This document shows positions 50,736-61,514 of a stretch of DNA of 64,000 nucleotides, piece after piece. Origin of the DNA: Flaccisagitta enflata. Its lineage: Eukaryota; Chaetognatha; Sagittoidea; Aphragmophora. How positions within the stretch are numbered: the first letter of the stretch is position 1; each line of letters opens with the position of its first letter. The DNA is taken from NCBI GenBank assembly GCA_965153355.1, contig OZ231126.1:106516001-106580000 (forward strand), read 5' to 3'. The notes beneath the pieces were generated by a model. It searched no databases. It was given only the letters and a program-made list of their open reading frames with translations, and was not told the origin of the DNA. The translations under genes were made by a program, and so were the position numbers.

Positions 50736-51320
50736 CCAATTTATGCGCCTTGGCAGTCATAAAAAGTCATCCAAGGATCACACATGGTCAGCGGTACCCG
50801 ATGCTCTGCTTGGAGTGATTAGCTGAAGAAGTAGAGTGAGAGCAGGGCAGCGGCCCAAAAGGGCCGATGACCTGTAGGACACAGGGGTGAAGTTCCATAC
50901 ATCCTGAGATGGCATATTTTGATTTTGGGGTAATTTTCTGTGATATTCATTGGGAATTTTGTTTTTTTTTTTTTCAATTTTCTATCAATTTGCCATGTTA
51001 TTCAATGAGAATTTGAGGTCTGAGAGGCTGGATTTAGGGCCCAAGAGGCTGGATTTGAGGCCCAAGAGGCTGGATTTGAGGCCCAAGAGGCTGGATTTGA
51101 GGCCTGAGAGGCTTGAGTTGAGGCCTGAGAGGCTGGATTTGAGGCCTGAGAGGCTGGATTTGAGGCCTGAGAGGCTGGATTTGAGGCCTGAGAGGCTGGA
51201 TTTGAGGCCTGAGAGGCTGGATTTGAGGCATGAGAGGCTTGAGAAGCTTCGGAGGGAGGGGGACGTACGTAATGTCAGACGGACGTAACGGTTTACCCCT
51301 GTGTCCTACAGGACACAGTT
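50735..51320. mobile_element. R2 minisatellite element, subtype C, right end truncated
   Basis: Outer domain CAGCGGTACCCGATGC, then GCAGGGCAGCGGCCCAAAAG and CCTGTAGGACACAGGGGTG. The array of 20-bp units (GAGGCTGGATTTGAGGCCTG) runs 51014-51245. The mirrored inner sequence ACCCCTGTGTCCTACAGG appears at 51294-51311 but its hairpin is lost. Confidence 0.65.
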
Positions 51321-51342
51321 TCTAGTTTGTGTTGTGCTCTTT

Positions 51343-51745
51343 TAGGGCAGCAGCGCCAAAGGGGATGAAGTCCTGTAGAACACGGGACTTTTATTAGTCC
51401 ATAGGCCTATTTGTATGTCCGTCCAATAGTCCCCCTCAGGCCCTCTCAGGTCTATCATCAGTTCTCTCAGGCCTGAAACATGCCCTCTCGGTCCTGAAAT
51501 CTGCCCTATCAGCTCTGAAATCCGCCCCCTCAGGCCTGAAATTGGCCCTCTCAGGCCTGAAATCTCAGATTCAAGGCCTGAAAGGGCAGATTGCAGGCCT
51601 GAGCGGATAGATCTCAGGTCTGAGAGGGCAGATTCAAGGCCTGAGAGGGCCAAGGGGGGACTGACGGACAGCAAATGAACAAACAAAAGTAACCAAATGT
51701 TCTACAAGACTTTGTCCCCTTCTGAGCCGCTGCCCTGCTTCCTGT
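51343..51745. mobile_element. R2 minisatellite element, subtype C-like
   Basis: Left GGGCAGCAGCGCCAAAGGGG then TGAAGTCCTGTAGAAC; right GTTCTACAAGACTTTGTCCC then GAGCCGCTGCCCTGC. The array at about 51425-51650 uses units like CCCTCTCAGGCCTGAAAT and switches orientation midway (later units read GGCCTGAGAGGGCAGATT). Confidence 0.65.
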
Positions 51746-51819
51746 CATTGTGATTTACAACCATGCAAAGCAGGCCAACGGGTAGCCCTGACCACATATT
51801 GCCCTTGGTCATTCTCTTT

Positions 51820-51988
51820 TTAGTTGCGGACACGCAACTCTGCAAGAGGCTTTGTCGCTCCGTTGGTTTGTCGCTCCGTTGGTCCATTGGTCCATCCGTC
51901 CATCAGCACAAGTTAAAAAGTGGGAAAACGCGCATATCCGCCCCTGCCCAGCCATCCGCAACTGGTGGCCGTGTATCCGGCCGTGTTT
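51820..51988 (+). repeat. R1 copy, best-preserved plus-strand copy
   Basis: TTTTTAGTTGCGGACACGCA, AAGAGGCTTTGTCGCTCCGT, TTGGTCCATCCGTCCATC, CGCATATCCGCCCCTGCCCA and GTGGCCGTGTATCCGGCCGT. All R1 parts are present in order, about 169 bp. Confidence 0.9.
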
Positions 51989-52191
51989 CTTTGTTTTTAA
52001 TTCATGGATGAACTAACAAACGATGAAACATTAAATAATTTTGTTTCAATTTGGGCATAGTATTAAAATGGACGGACAGATAGATCTTAGTACAATTTTC
52101 CATTTATTCTTTTTTCCTTGAATTATTGTCTGTGTTTCTGCGTAATATGATAAGGAATTTTGATAATGTTCTATCCAGTCAAACACACTTA

Positions 52192-52474
52192 CCGTATTTC
52201 CTATAATTAGCGCCCAGGGCGCTTACAATATTGAAAAAGAACATTGCCTATTTTACCTCCTAATTAGCGCCCCATGTAGCATGTCAAGAATGAAATACTG
52301 AAAAACAGAGTGAAACAGAGGTAAAAAGAAATAAAATGTGTGATTTCAATAGAAAAGTCCAAACATTAGGTTAGAATAATGATTAATTGAATATTTAAAA
52401 ATTTACAATTAAATATAAAGCCTAGTTGAGATGAGCATTTTTTCAGGGGGGGGCGCTAATTAGAGGAAATACGG
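52192..52474. mobile_element. MITE with CCGTATTTCC termini, TA duplication
   Basis: CCGTATTTCCTATAATTAGC and its mirror GCTAATTAGAGGAAATACGG bound 283 bp flanked by TA. A CGCCC/GGGCG extension of the TIR is also paired. Similar termini occur widely in animal genomes as far as I recall; the superfamily is not assigned. Confidence 0.8.
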
Positions 52475-52792
52475 TAACCATCTCTAATGGACCTGCCACC
52501 AAGGGAATTCCACCTAAAGCAGACGCAAATTCATGGTCCCTTCAAGTTTCTTATGTTAGCACACAGCGTCCAGGAACAAACCCTAGGTCTAAAAAAATGG
52601 TCAAGACTCCTGACCTTGGGAAATGTTTTTTTTGATGCATTTGCTACAAATTAATAGTAAAAATAAAAAAATCTGCTTAGAAATATAGAATTGATGGTCA
52701 AATAATAGCAAAACAGGCCGCTCAAACGTCATTATGGTCATCGGATCACGATGCCCCATTGATATCATTTAGTATTGTAGTGTTGGGGTAAT

Positions 52793-53583
52793 GGGGCAGC
52801 GGCCCCGGAGGGGTCGATGACCTATGATTCCACACAGGGCAATTTTGTTTTGGGAGGCATGATCCTGGGTCTGAGAGGTCTGATCTGGGGTCCATAAGGT
52901 CTGATCTGGGGTGTGAGAGGCCTGATAAGAGGTCTGGGAGGCTTTAGTTAAGGCTTAAGAAGCCTGAAAAGAGGTCTGAGAGGCCTGATTTTGGTCTGAG
53001 AGGCCTGATTTGGGATCCCAGATGCCTGATTTGTAGTTTGAGAGGCCAGATTTAGGGTCTGAGAGGCCTGATAAGAGGTCCAAAGGCCTGAGTTGGGGCC
53101 TAAGAGGCCTGTTATATGGTCTGAGAGGCCTGATTTGGGATCCCAGATGCCTGATTTGTAGTTTGAGAGGCCGGATTTGGGGTCTGAGAGGCCTGATAGA
53201 GGTCCAAAGGCCTGAGTTGGGGCCTAAGAGGCCTGATATATGGTCTGAGAGGCCTGATTTGGGGTCTGAGAGGCCTGATTTGGGATCCCAGATGCTTGAT
53301 TTGTAGTTTGAGAGGCCTGATTTGGGGTCTGGGAAGTCTGATTTTGAATCCAACAGGCCTGATTTTGAATCCAAGAGGCCTGATTTGGGGTCTGAGAGGC
53401 CTGATTTGAGGTCTGAGAGGCCTGATTTGGGGTCTAATATGCCGGATTAGAGGTCTTAGAGGCCTGCTTTGAGGTCTGAGAGACCTGATTTGGGGCTGGG
53501 GGGGGTGGACACTGACATCAGATCGGAAAAATTGCCCTGTGTGGAACCATAGGTCATCGACCCCTCCGGGGCCGCTGCCCAAA
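52793..53583. mobile_element. R2 minisatellite element, subtype B, complete
   Basis: Left GGGGCAGCGGCCCCGGAGGG then CGATGACCTATGATTCCACA and CAGGGCAATTTT; right AAAATTGCCCTGTGTGGAAC then CATAGGTCATCGACCCCTCC and GGGGCCGCTGCCC. The two ends match over about 55 bp. The array at about 52850-53500 has about 30 units such as TCTGAGAGGCCTGATTTGGG, with a higher-order duplication (52990-53110 resembles 53110-53235). The best example of the family. Confidence 0.8.
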
Positions 53584-53589
53584 AAGGCA

Positions 53590-54170
53590 TTTTTAAGCAT
53601 ATCTTAGATAAAAATTGTATTCATGGCTTCTAAAAGTATGTAAAAATGTATGAAAAGTTTGGCTACAGTGGTTGCACTAATGCTTTTACCTACATCAGGT
53701 TTTTTAGAGTGATTTTCTGATAAAACAAAAAAATGCCAAAAACTGTTGTAAAATAATTATTTTTTGTTATTTTTTGCTGTTTCTAAGCTCTAATCTATCA
53801 AATATTTCTTAAAACTAGCTGGATCATATTCCAGCATGTGTATCTCAACAATATTTATACACTTTACATAGTATTCAAGATTTTTAAAGAAGTAATTATG
53901 GAAATAGGCTGAAAAAAAATCAATATGATGGTTTGAAATAGTTTTTTCAGTTTTTGTCTATAAAATAAGCCTCTACACTTACCAAATAGGTAAAAGCATT
54001 ATTACAGCAACTATGGCCACACTTTCAGATATTTTTTAAATAGCTTGAAGCTACAATCTTAATTTCTAATATAAAAAATACATAGAAATGCTTCATTTTT
54101 GCTATCTTTAAGCTTTGAATTCTAAATTTCCAAGCCGATTTTTTTTATTTTTGCCATAAATTGATAGCTA
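53590..54170. other. AT-rich non-coding stretch
   Basis: No gene. Parts (GGTAAAAGCATT, TTACCTACATC) pair weakly across the segment. Confidence 0.4.
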
Positions 54171-54329
54171 ATGCATCTAAAAAGACTTTTTCCCAGGTCA
54201 GGAGTCTTGACAATTTTTTTCGACCTATGGTTTGTTCCTGGACGCCGTGAGCAATAACAGAAGTCCGCCCATAACAGAAAAAAATATTGGTCCCCTAAAA
54301 TCCGTTAGAGTGAGGTTCTACTGTATTTT

Positions 54330-55084
54330 GTAATATCTTTGTTTCAAGTCTAGAGATGTACACTCAATTTAGATTTGTCCAAGGTGCTTCTTAGATTAGA
54401 GGGCGGTGCTATATGTATTCGGGACCCATAAAGTGACGATATCATCCAAACTCGACAACCAAACATTGGTGGTACATCATTCCTAACTGTCCAGACCCCC
54501 ACCTGGGTAGGAATTCCCTCTGAAGGGTCGGCGCATCATGGATACATATCATTACCACTTGACTTCTGATTTTTGAAGAAAAAAAGGTATTTCTTCTACA
54601 TAACAGTTCTTTTAAAATGATATTGCATACAGAAAAGACTTTAAAACCATTTCAAGGCAAGTGACTGAGATGAGCAACGTACAGTGCAATGTTGATTTAT
54701 GTCTACATCTTTAAGATCGCTGTGAGTTGCTGCAATTTTACTACGATATTGTGGCAAATTGCGGCAAATCACCAAAATTTTGAAAAAAAGTGGGAAAAAA
54801 TTTTTGGAGGTTGATGATCAGTACATTGTGATATTTTTGTTTGAAATATGTATTGCAGCAACATGCATTTTTATCAGTTTTTTAATATCCAAAATTAACA
54901 CCCTAGCACTTTTGGCAGCAGCTTGCAGAAAATCATATTTCATGCAATTACGCAACTTAAAATAGAAACTCATCAGACGTAAACTACTTATTGGAAAGAT
55001 GAGAAACTTACGGGAGTAATGCTGTCTTGGAGACGGATGAAAAGTTTAGTATTTATAAACTACTCTTCTTTACATGACACTTTA
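54330..55084. other. Non-coding stretch
   Basis: No supported gene. GAAGGGTCGGCGCATCATGG at 54523 shares a motif with the outer region of the giant inverted repeat (GTCGGCGCATTGC at 49478) and with 61525. Confidence 0.4.
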
Positions 55085-55632
55085 AGAATAGTCGCAAAAG
55101 CGTTAGATGGTCAGCAGTACCTTTGCCCTGCCTAAGTAGGTTGTGGTAAAACTTGTAGGAGGAGCAGGGCAGCGGCCCCAAAGGGGTCCTTGACCTATTC
55201 TTTTACACATATGGGAGATTTTTTCCTCCTCCTCTTAATCGTCCCCCTCCCCTCTGACTCAGATCCTAGGCTCAAGGCCCAAATCCCAGCCTCAAGGCCC
55301 AAATCCCAGCCTTGAGGTCCAATCCCAGCCTTGAAGCCCAAAACCCTCCCTTGAGCCCCAAATCCCAGTCTTGGGGATTCAAGGATAGGATTTGGGCTTC
55401 GAGGTTGAGATTTGGGTCTTTAAACTGGGATTTGGGCCTCAAGGTTGGGATTTGGGCTTCAAGGCTGGGATTTGGGCCTAAAGGCTGATATTTTGACCCA
55501 ATGGCTAGGATTTGGGCCTTCTGAGTCAGGGCTGGGGGGGGGGGAAAGAAGGATAAGGAGAGGAAAGAGGAAAAAATCCCCCATATGTGTGAAAGCATAA
55601 GTCATCGACCCCTTTGGGGCCGCTGCCCAAAA
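55085..55632. mobile_element. R2 minisatellite element, subtype A, complete
   Basis: Outer domain GTTAGATGGTCAGCAGTACC, left hairpin GGGCAGCGGCCCCAAAGGGG then CCTTGACCTATTC; right CCATATGTGTGAAAGCATAA then GTCATCGACCCCTTTGGGGC and CGCTGCCC. The array at 55260-55530 reverses orientation at about 55375: units read CAAATCCCAGCCTTGAGG before it and AGGTTGGGATTTGGGCTT after it, so the array itself is a palindrome. Confidence 0.75.
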
Positions 55633-55639
55633 CTTAGGG

Positions 55640-56150
55640 ACCATACTTTAATGAGTAATGAGCGCGTCGAAACAGGGAAAAAATTGCAATGAATGAAATG
55701 GGAGTGACTGGTGGAATTCAGTTCTTTCTTGCCGCAGATTTTTTTCCCCGAATCCATGGCCATAGCGAAGCTTTAATTCGAGTAGCTTTATCGCTTTAGG
55801 CTGTTGTACATAAATCCAAGTCAACCCTTAGCCCTAACACTAACCCAAAGTTAACAATATCTATATTGATGCGTGACATCCCCACGGCGTAGATGTGACA
55901 AGAAATGCGTGATTTGCACTGGCAAAATAGACATTAGGACTGACAGACCAATGGATGGACTGACAGACAGACCTACCGATAAACCATCTAAGAGATCGGA
56001 GGACACATCTAAGAAGCATTTTGGACAAAATCAAAATCGACTGTTAATCGCTTGACTTGAGTCGAAGATATCACAAACAAAATTTGACTGGCTAGGAAAT
56101 TGTCAAAATTGCCACTCATATTACGCAGAGACACAGACAAAATAATTCAA
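55640..56150. other. Non-coding stretch
   Basis: No gene. Contains CCCTTAGCCCTAACACTAAC, which only superficially resembles telomeric repeat. Confidence 0.4.
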
Positions 56151-56154
56151 GGAA

Positions 56155-56275
56155 TAAGGCTGGGCAGCAGCAGTAATGCCAAAACCGCTCACAATTTTTA
56201 TGTTTTGGATGGAGCGACAGACCGACCAACACGGCAGGGTGTAGAGTCATTTGTCCATGACTAAAAACGGTTAAG
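56155..56275 (-). repeat. R1 copy lacking the tail
   Basis: GGGCAGCAGCAGTAATGCCA, CAGACCGACCAACACGGCAG and GTGTAGAGTCATTTGTCCATG, then ACTAAAAA. Confidence 0.75.
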
Positions 56276-56406
56276 TGGTGAAATTGTACTTAGATTCATC
56301 TGTTCGTCCGTTATATTCACCGTTTCCCATTTGATACAAAAATGTTCAATGCATCATTAATTATTAGTTTATCCAATGAAAGTACAAGGCCAAAATTTGA
56401 GCTAAA

Positions 56407-56566
56407 AAACAAGGCCGGATACACAGCAATCAAGTCGCGGATGGTTGGGCAGGAGCAGTAATGTGAAAACCGCTCGGAATTCAAAAATGTGACAGACGGA
56501 CCAACCAAACGACCTACCGACCAACCGACACAGCAAGGTGTAGTCGCGTGTACGCGACTAAAAAGA
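56407..56566 (-). repeat. R1 copy, complete
   Basis: AACAAGGCCGGATACACAGC, GGGCAGGAGCAGTAATGTGA, ACCGACCAACCGACACAGCA and GTGTAGTCGCGTGTACGCGA, then CTAAAAAG. About 160 bp. Confidence 0.88.
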
Positions 56567-56745
56567 CGCAACTGTTTATCAAATGACGAAATAGGTATCA
56601 AAATTGATTTAAACTTTTTCGAAAGAAGACATTTTTGAAGATTTTCAAAAAATCTTTCTATCTAGACCAATCTCAGCTCTGTTTCTAAAACAGTTTAGAA
56701 GCTAGAGCCCTCCAAAGCGAAGCACTGATGCCATTTCTAAATGAA

Positions 56746-56872
56746 ACAAGGCCATGTAGGCCAATAGGTGCGACGTGTAGATTGTCGAACTAATGCGTTA
56801 CCCGACCAACTGACCAACCAACCGACCGACAGACACAGCCAGTTATAGAGGTGCTTTGTCGCACCTAAAAAG
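56746..56872 (-). repeat. R1b sub-family copy
   Basis: AACAAGGCCATGTAGGCCAA, CCAACCAACCGACCGACAGA and GAGGTGCTTTGTCGCACCTA, then AAAAAG. It shares the layout of R1 but has a different hairpin (GGTGC..GCACC) and tail. The best partner is 61944-62070. Confidence 0.8.
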
Positions 56873-57068
56873 ATAGCAATACCAGATTGGCGCCAAATGA
56901 AAGTACTTTTGAGGGGCTTTCAGATGACCTAAGATTTTAATAGGCTTTCCCTTGATTCATAGCTAAGATTAGCCATCCAGAAGTGCGTCTTTATTTTAGT
57001 TGTATGGTAGATGCATCCTTAGCGTTTTATTCCTGCGGCTGAGCTTTTTATTGAGCGCGTTAGTAGGA

Positions 57069-57071
<3 letters not shown>

Positions 57072-57136
<65 letters not shown>
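57072..57136. repeat. (AG)n microsatellite
   Basis: About 32 AG units, followed 30 bp later by an R1 head fragment (57160-57215: GGACTGACAGACAAAGCCTC, CAGGACGCATCTAAAA). Confidence 0.95.
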
Positions 57137-57140
<4 letters not shown>

Positions 57141-57299
57141 ACATAAAAAAAACGCCACAGATGGATCGAAGGACTGACAGACAAAGCCTCTTATGGAGAT
57201 GCCAGGACGCATCTAAAACAGACAAATTAGAAGCTTAAACAATTTTCATGACAGTCGACGCACATCAATATGAGGATGTGTGCATTGATCGGTAAGATG

Positions 57300-58910
57300 G
57301 GTGGTCACTTAGTAGGAAATTTGTTTCACCATTCACCATTCGCCTACTATTCCCAGATGAATTACGCGGAAAAGTGAAGATTAGACAAGTCAATGAATCA
57401 GAAAGAAATAAAGATTGATAATTTTCATTAGTTGCAGACTCGTTAACTCTTTAACAAGGGGACTATCCTTCGGTCAGCTGTCCGTTGTCTATTGGTCCTT
57501 TGGTCAATAATGATGCAGTCAAAAAGTTTAGAGATGAGCATTTTTGCCCTGCCTGTGTGTATGGGTGTGGAAGGAAGTTTGAAAAGGGGGGTTGTATGCC
57601 TCTTCCTTCCCAACCAATATCACTTGTTTTGTTTTTAACAAAGCTGGATACACGGCTACCCCAGTCGCATGCAGGTGGGCAGGGGCAGTATTTAAGGTCA
57701 TTAAAGCATTTTGACAAGAGCTCTGAGGCCAAAGACAGTAAAAAATTAAAGCCGAATATGTCCATTAGTCTTTTGTTCCATTAGTCAATAATGATAGTCA
57801 AAAGTTGCAAAAGTGTTAGATGGCCAGCGGTACCCAATGATCCTTGGTTAGTGTATGTGAGGTTGAGATGGTGACAGGGGCAGCAGCCCCAAAGGGACCA
57901 ATGGCCTATGCTTTCACATATGGGGAAATTTTCTCTCCTCCTCAAGGTAAGGATACTTTGCGCTATGAGGTTGAGATTTTTGGCTTCCGGGCTGGAATTT
58001 GGGCTTTGGGGCTAGAATTTAGGCTTCCAGGCTGGGATTTAGGTCTTTGGATCAGATATTGGGCTTGGGACTAGGATTCGGACTTTGAGGCTGGGATTTG
58101 GGCCTTATAGCTGAGATTTGAGCCTGGACAACAGAGGTTGTAGAGTTGCGTGCACGCGACTTAAAACCATATTCTTAAAGTGCATACATTAGCCCCACTA
58201 GATAGGAATGAAAGAATGAGTAAAAAATGAATAAATGAATGAATGTTATGCATGCATGAGATAGTAAATGAACAAGCAAAAAAAACAATGAATGAGTAAA
58301 CAGTTAAGCAACCCTGGGTTACAAGACCATCACGGACAGGGCAAAAATGTGCGTTTTTACTCTTTGGCCCCACAAACCATCAGACCTTACCTCTTGTAGA
58401 GATTAAAAGACATGGGAAGAGTTAAAGAGTCTCAAAAGATTTCAAAATTCTACCCATATGTTTAAAAATGCACTGTGGAATCCAATTTGAAGCAAGGCAA
58501 AAAGGGTGACATGAAGGAGAAAATGCTTGGTTCGTTCATCTATGTAGTTTTCCTCCTCCTCCTCCTCCTCCTCCTCCTCCTCCTCCTCCTTCTCCTCTCC
58601 TCTTCCTCCTAATTTTTTATTTTCAAAAATTTTATTTCTTTTTTCATCAAAAGCTTATGCCAATCAGCAATAGCTTTATACCAAGATTTAAACATGAGTG
58701 CCAATAAGATGACATTGTGGAGAAATGGCGGAAAAATGGAAAATTGCTGAAAAAACGCATTTTGAGGGATAAAACCATCAAAAAACAAGTGCAATGCGCC
58801 GACCCTTCTCATTATAAATGGACACCTTTTCATGTATTTCCCATTTTATATGTTGTTCCTACATTGAAAACTTTCCGAGTATGGCAGTTTCAACTTTACA
58901 CCTCCCTCTA
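57300..58910 (-). repeat. Right arm of the giant inverted repeat
   Basis: Mirror of 49371-50735, ending TTTACACCTCCCTCTA. It is longer than the left arm because R1 material lies at 57430-57690 (GCTGGATACACGGCTACCCC; GTCGCATGCAGGTGGGCAGG). It contains the (TCC)n run at 58551-58590 that pairs with the left GGA run. Confidence 0.75.
57870..58165. repeat. R2 end + short 20-bp array + R1 head (inverted twin of 50112-50460)
   Basis: GGGGCAGCAGCCCCAAAGGG, CCTATGCTTTCACATATGGG, units such as GGCTTCCGGGCTGGAATTTG, then GTAGAGTTGCGTGCACGCGA. Order and orientation mirror the left-arm copy. Confidence 0.65.
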
Positions 58911-58919
58911 CTTAGATGT

Positions 58920-60000
58920 GTCCTCGCATCCCTTGAAGTTTGTTTTTCTGTAGGTCTGTCTGTCCATCCATTGCTCAATCAGTCCATATGTCTGTTTTGC
59001 TTGTTCAAAAAAAATTTCTTGACACTTATACAACCTTGGAAATAAGTTTATCGCATCACTTAAAGCCTCATATCTCCTTTACAAATAAAAAAATCTAAGA
59101 AAAATTGGTGAGGTTCTGAAACATCTTTAAATTTTCTAGCAGTTGGTGCCAACCGCGTTACTGTGCATCTAACCGTTTAGAAATGAGAGCTGAATGAAGT
59201 TAGGTACCTCTTTAGAAAAATGGCATAAAAAATGGCATTTTTGAAACGCGGTTCATGGGAGATTGCGCACCTGCTCATCTGGCTGTTTCAACGAAGCAAT
59301 GGCATCAAAGGCGCAGTGTCAAAGGTCAAACACTTATCCAGTTAGCCCAGGAACAGCCCAAAACTCAAGCTGATTGAATCTCTATGGTCCCAATTGAGGC
59401 AATGGCAAAGTCAAGAATTTGCAACATGGATGGCAGGGCTGAAAAAATCGCGCTAAAGTCTGGAGGAAGATCACACTATCATACCTTTAGTCGCAGTACG
59501 AAAGCATGCATAAACGCAGGGAAGCGTTTGGAAAGGTCAAGGAGGGCAAGACCAAGTATCAAGCTTGTCACGGACAAGTTAATTGTACAATCTTGTCCAT
59601 AAAATGCCCCTTAATCAATAATGCGATAAACTTTTTTCCAAGATAGTACGCCGCGGGGAAGTCATGCATCAATCTAAGGTATCTTCACATCCATTTGTCT
59701 CTTGACCCTCCCAATATCCCATACGTAATTTGTTTAGGGCAAAATTTATTACAGGGACATTCACAGTCAGGACACATCTTCACCCGGTTAGAGTCTAACA
59801 ACAGACAGCCAGAGATTAAGCTCAACAAATCACAAATTCTGATTTTTTGACTGCTGTTTTTGACTGCTGTTTTTGTACATTAACCGGGTCATTGAGGCAG
59901 ATTGATTATTTTTTGTTAGTCTAATTGATTATTTTTTGCTAGTCTATTCTCAATCAAGTCTTGCAAAGATCGAGTTCAGTCTCAAAACCAATTCATAATT
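58920..60000. other. Non-coding stretch
   Basis: No supported gene. A 72-codon open frame at 59384-59602 has no motif I recognise. TTGACTGCTGTTTT and GATTATTTTTTG are short local duplications near 59850-59945. Confidence 0.4.
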
Positions 60001-60009
60001 TCTGTCGGC

Positions 60010-60051
60010 CCAAGCATTGGTCATCGGTCCCTTTAGGGCCGCTGCCCCTCT
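60010..60051 (-). repeat. R2 hairpin end
   Basis: CAAGCATTGGTCATCGGTCC then CTTTAGGGCCGCTGCCCC. No array adjoins. Confidence 0.7.
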
Positions 60052-60329
60052 CACCATTTCATCACTAGACTAATTCATGGGCATTCCCTACACTAATTCA
60101 GCGGCACAGCTATCCAAGTTGCGTGCGGGTGGGCAGGGGCAGGGATAGAAAAGAATGCTCATGCATTTGACAACAGAAAGATGAAAAGATAAATAGGATG
60201 TAGAACACCATTTCATCACTAGACTAATTCATGGGCATTCCCTACACTAATTCAGCGGCACAGCTATCCAAGTTGCGTGCGGGTGGGCAGGAGCAGGGAT
60301 AGAAAAGAATGCTCATGCATTTGACAACA
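60052..60329. repeat. Tandem duplication, 154-bp period
   Basis: CACCATTTCATCACTAGACT through ATGCATTTGACAAC at 60052-60175 is repeated at 60206-60329 with essentially one visible change (GGGGCAGG/GGAGCAGG). Each copy contains an R1 tail-side piece (AGTTGCGTGCGGGTGGGCAG). The near-identity implies a recent event. Confidence 0.88.
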
Positions 60330-60351
60330 TGACAAGTCAATATGATATTGT

Positions 60352-60415
60352 TTTTAGTTGCGTGCATGCAACACCACCTTGCTCTGTCGGTTGGTCTGCT
60401 CGTCTCTCTGTTGGT
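60352..60415 (+). repeat. R1 head fragment
   Basis: TTTTTAGTTGCGTGCATGCA then CTCTGTCGGTTGGTCTGC. It is followed by T-rich TTTTAACATTTTTAATATT units to 60540. Confidence 0.75.
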
Positions 60416-60637
60416 CACATCACTAAATTTTGAACGTTTTTAACATTTTTAATATTTTCTAATATTTTTTCATATTCTTTTACATTTATTATTATTTTTT
60501 AACATTTTTTAACGTCTTTTAATATTTTTCTTGATGTTCTTGCTCTTTTGTTTGTCATTTCCAGATGCACGCAACTGTAGCCCTCTTGGGCTTGTTCACC
60601 ATTACACTAGTAGGTGCACACTTTACTAATGTGATAA

Positions 60638-60786
60638 AAACAAGGCTGGATACACGCCAGGACAGTCGTGGATCATTGGGCAGGGGCAGTAATGCAAAAA
60701 CCGCTCGCAATTCAGAACTGCTACCAACGGATGGACAGTCCAACCGACACGGAAAAGTCTAGAGTTGCGTGTCCGCGACTAAAAAT
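60638..60786 (-). repeat. R1 copy, complete
   Basis: AACAAGGCTGGATACACGCC, CATTGGGCAGGGGCAGTAAT, CAACCGACACGGAAAAGTCT and AGAGTTGCGTGTCCGCGACT, then AAAAATG. 149 bp. Confidence 0.88.
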
Positions 60787-60894
60787 GTCTTTTTTTTTAA
60801 TGCTGGAAACAGTAGCAGTCATAAAAAACATCAAAAATAAAGATAAGTCGGAAGGATTGAGTAGGAATATCCTGCTACTTGCAAGGAAAGCAGA

Positions 60895-61041
60895 ATGTAC
60901 AGGTTTGCTCTTTGGTTAGTCTGTTGGTCCTTCAGTTGGTCTGTTCATTGGTCACATTTGGTTATTTTGGCATTGCTGCTGCTGCCATAATGCCTAGCTG
61001 GTCCTCGACATTGCTACCCCTGCCCATCCTCACTCAACTGG
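60895..61041 (+). repeat. R1 copy, degraded
   Basis: TTGGTTAGTCTGTTGGTCCT, CATTGGTCACATTTGG and CTACCCCTGCCCATCCTCAC. The head and tail are eroded. Confidence 0.5.
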
Positions 61042-61514
61042 GATTATCAAGTATACCGAGTTGCTTCAAAATGGGTAGAAATGCTTTAAAACATCACGCT
61101 TGGCTTCAAAGGTGCCTCTGAAGAGATTTGCTGCAAGTTGCTGCATATTTTACAAGTCAAAGGAAGGGCAGGGAAGATGCTGCACTTTGAGTAGGTTGCT
61201 GTATATTCTAAAACTTTTTAAGGGGCCTAAATTATCACAAGATTGCACATTCAATGATAAAAATGAACTCTATGCGTTTTCAGCTTAAAATTGGTGGATT
61301 GCAGCAATTTGCTGCAAATTCATGATGTAATTGCAGCAAGTTGCTGCAATTTCAATAGGCTGGGTCATATACGTCATTGTTCTGTACAAATTATGTCTAA
61401 GAAAGACCTTTGCACATATTCCAACTTCATTGAGAAAAGTATTACAGTTGGGCTATGGGAAATACGCTGAAAATAGCTTTTTTTCACATGAAATCATTGG
61501 TGCAGCATAGATGA

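Larger units (their letters stand above)
52178..54323. mobile_element. Larger inverted-repeat element around an R2 array
   Basis: GCGTCCAGGAACAAACCCTA and GGTCAAGACTCCTGACCTTG (52567-52620) are mirrored at 54187-54245 (CAGGTCAGGAGTCTTGAC, GTTTGTTCCTGGACGC). The right end TCCGTTAGAGTGAGGTTCTA then CTG/TA looks like a pogo/Tc1-type terminus. The proposed left end (CAGTCAAACACACTTA) is interrupted by the TA MITE at 52192. The outer borders are weakly supported. Confidence 0.45.

Noticed and set aside
55823-55847. Telomere-like CCCTTAGCCCTAACACTAAC
   Set aside because: Two imperfect units only; not a telomeric array.
56407-56566. R1 as a Helitron 3' end (hairpin followed by CTAA)
   Set aside because: The hairpin includes the CT itself, there is no consistent A/T insertion context, and copies have a defined opposite end.
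59384-59602. 72-codon ORF
   Set aside because: No recognisable motif, splice context or repeat relation; it could be chance.
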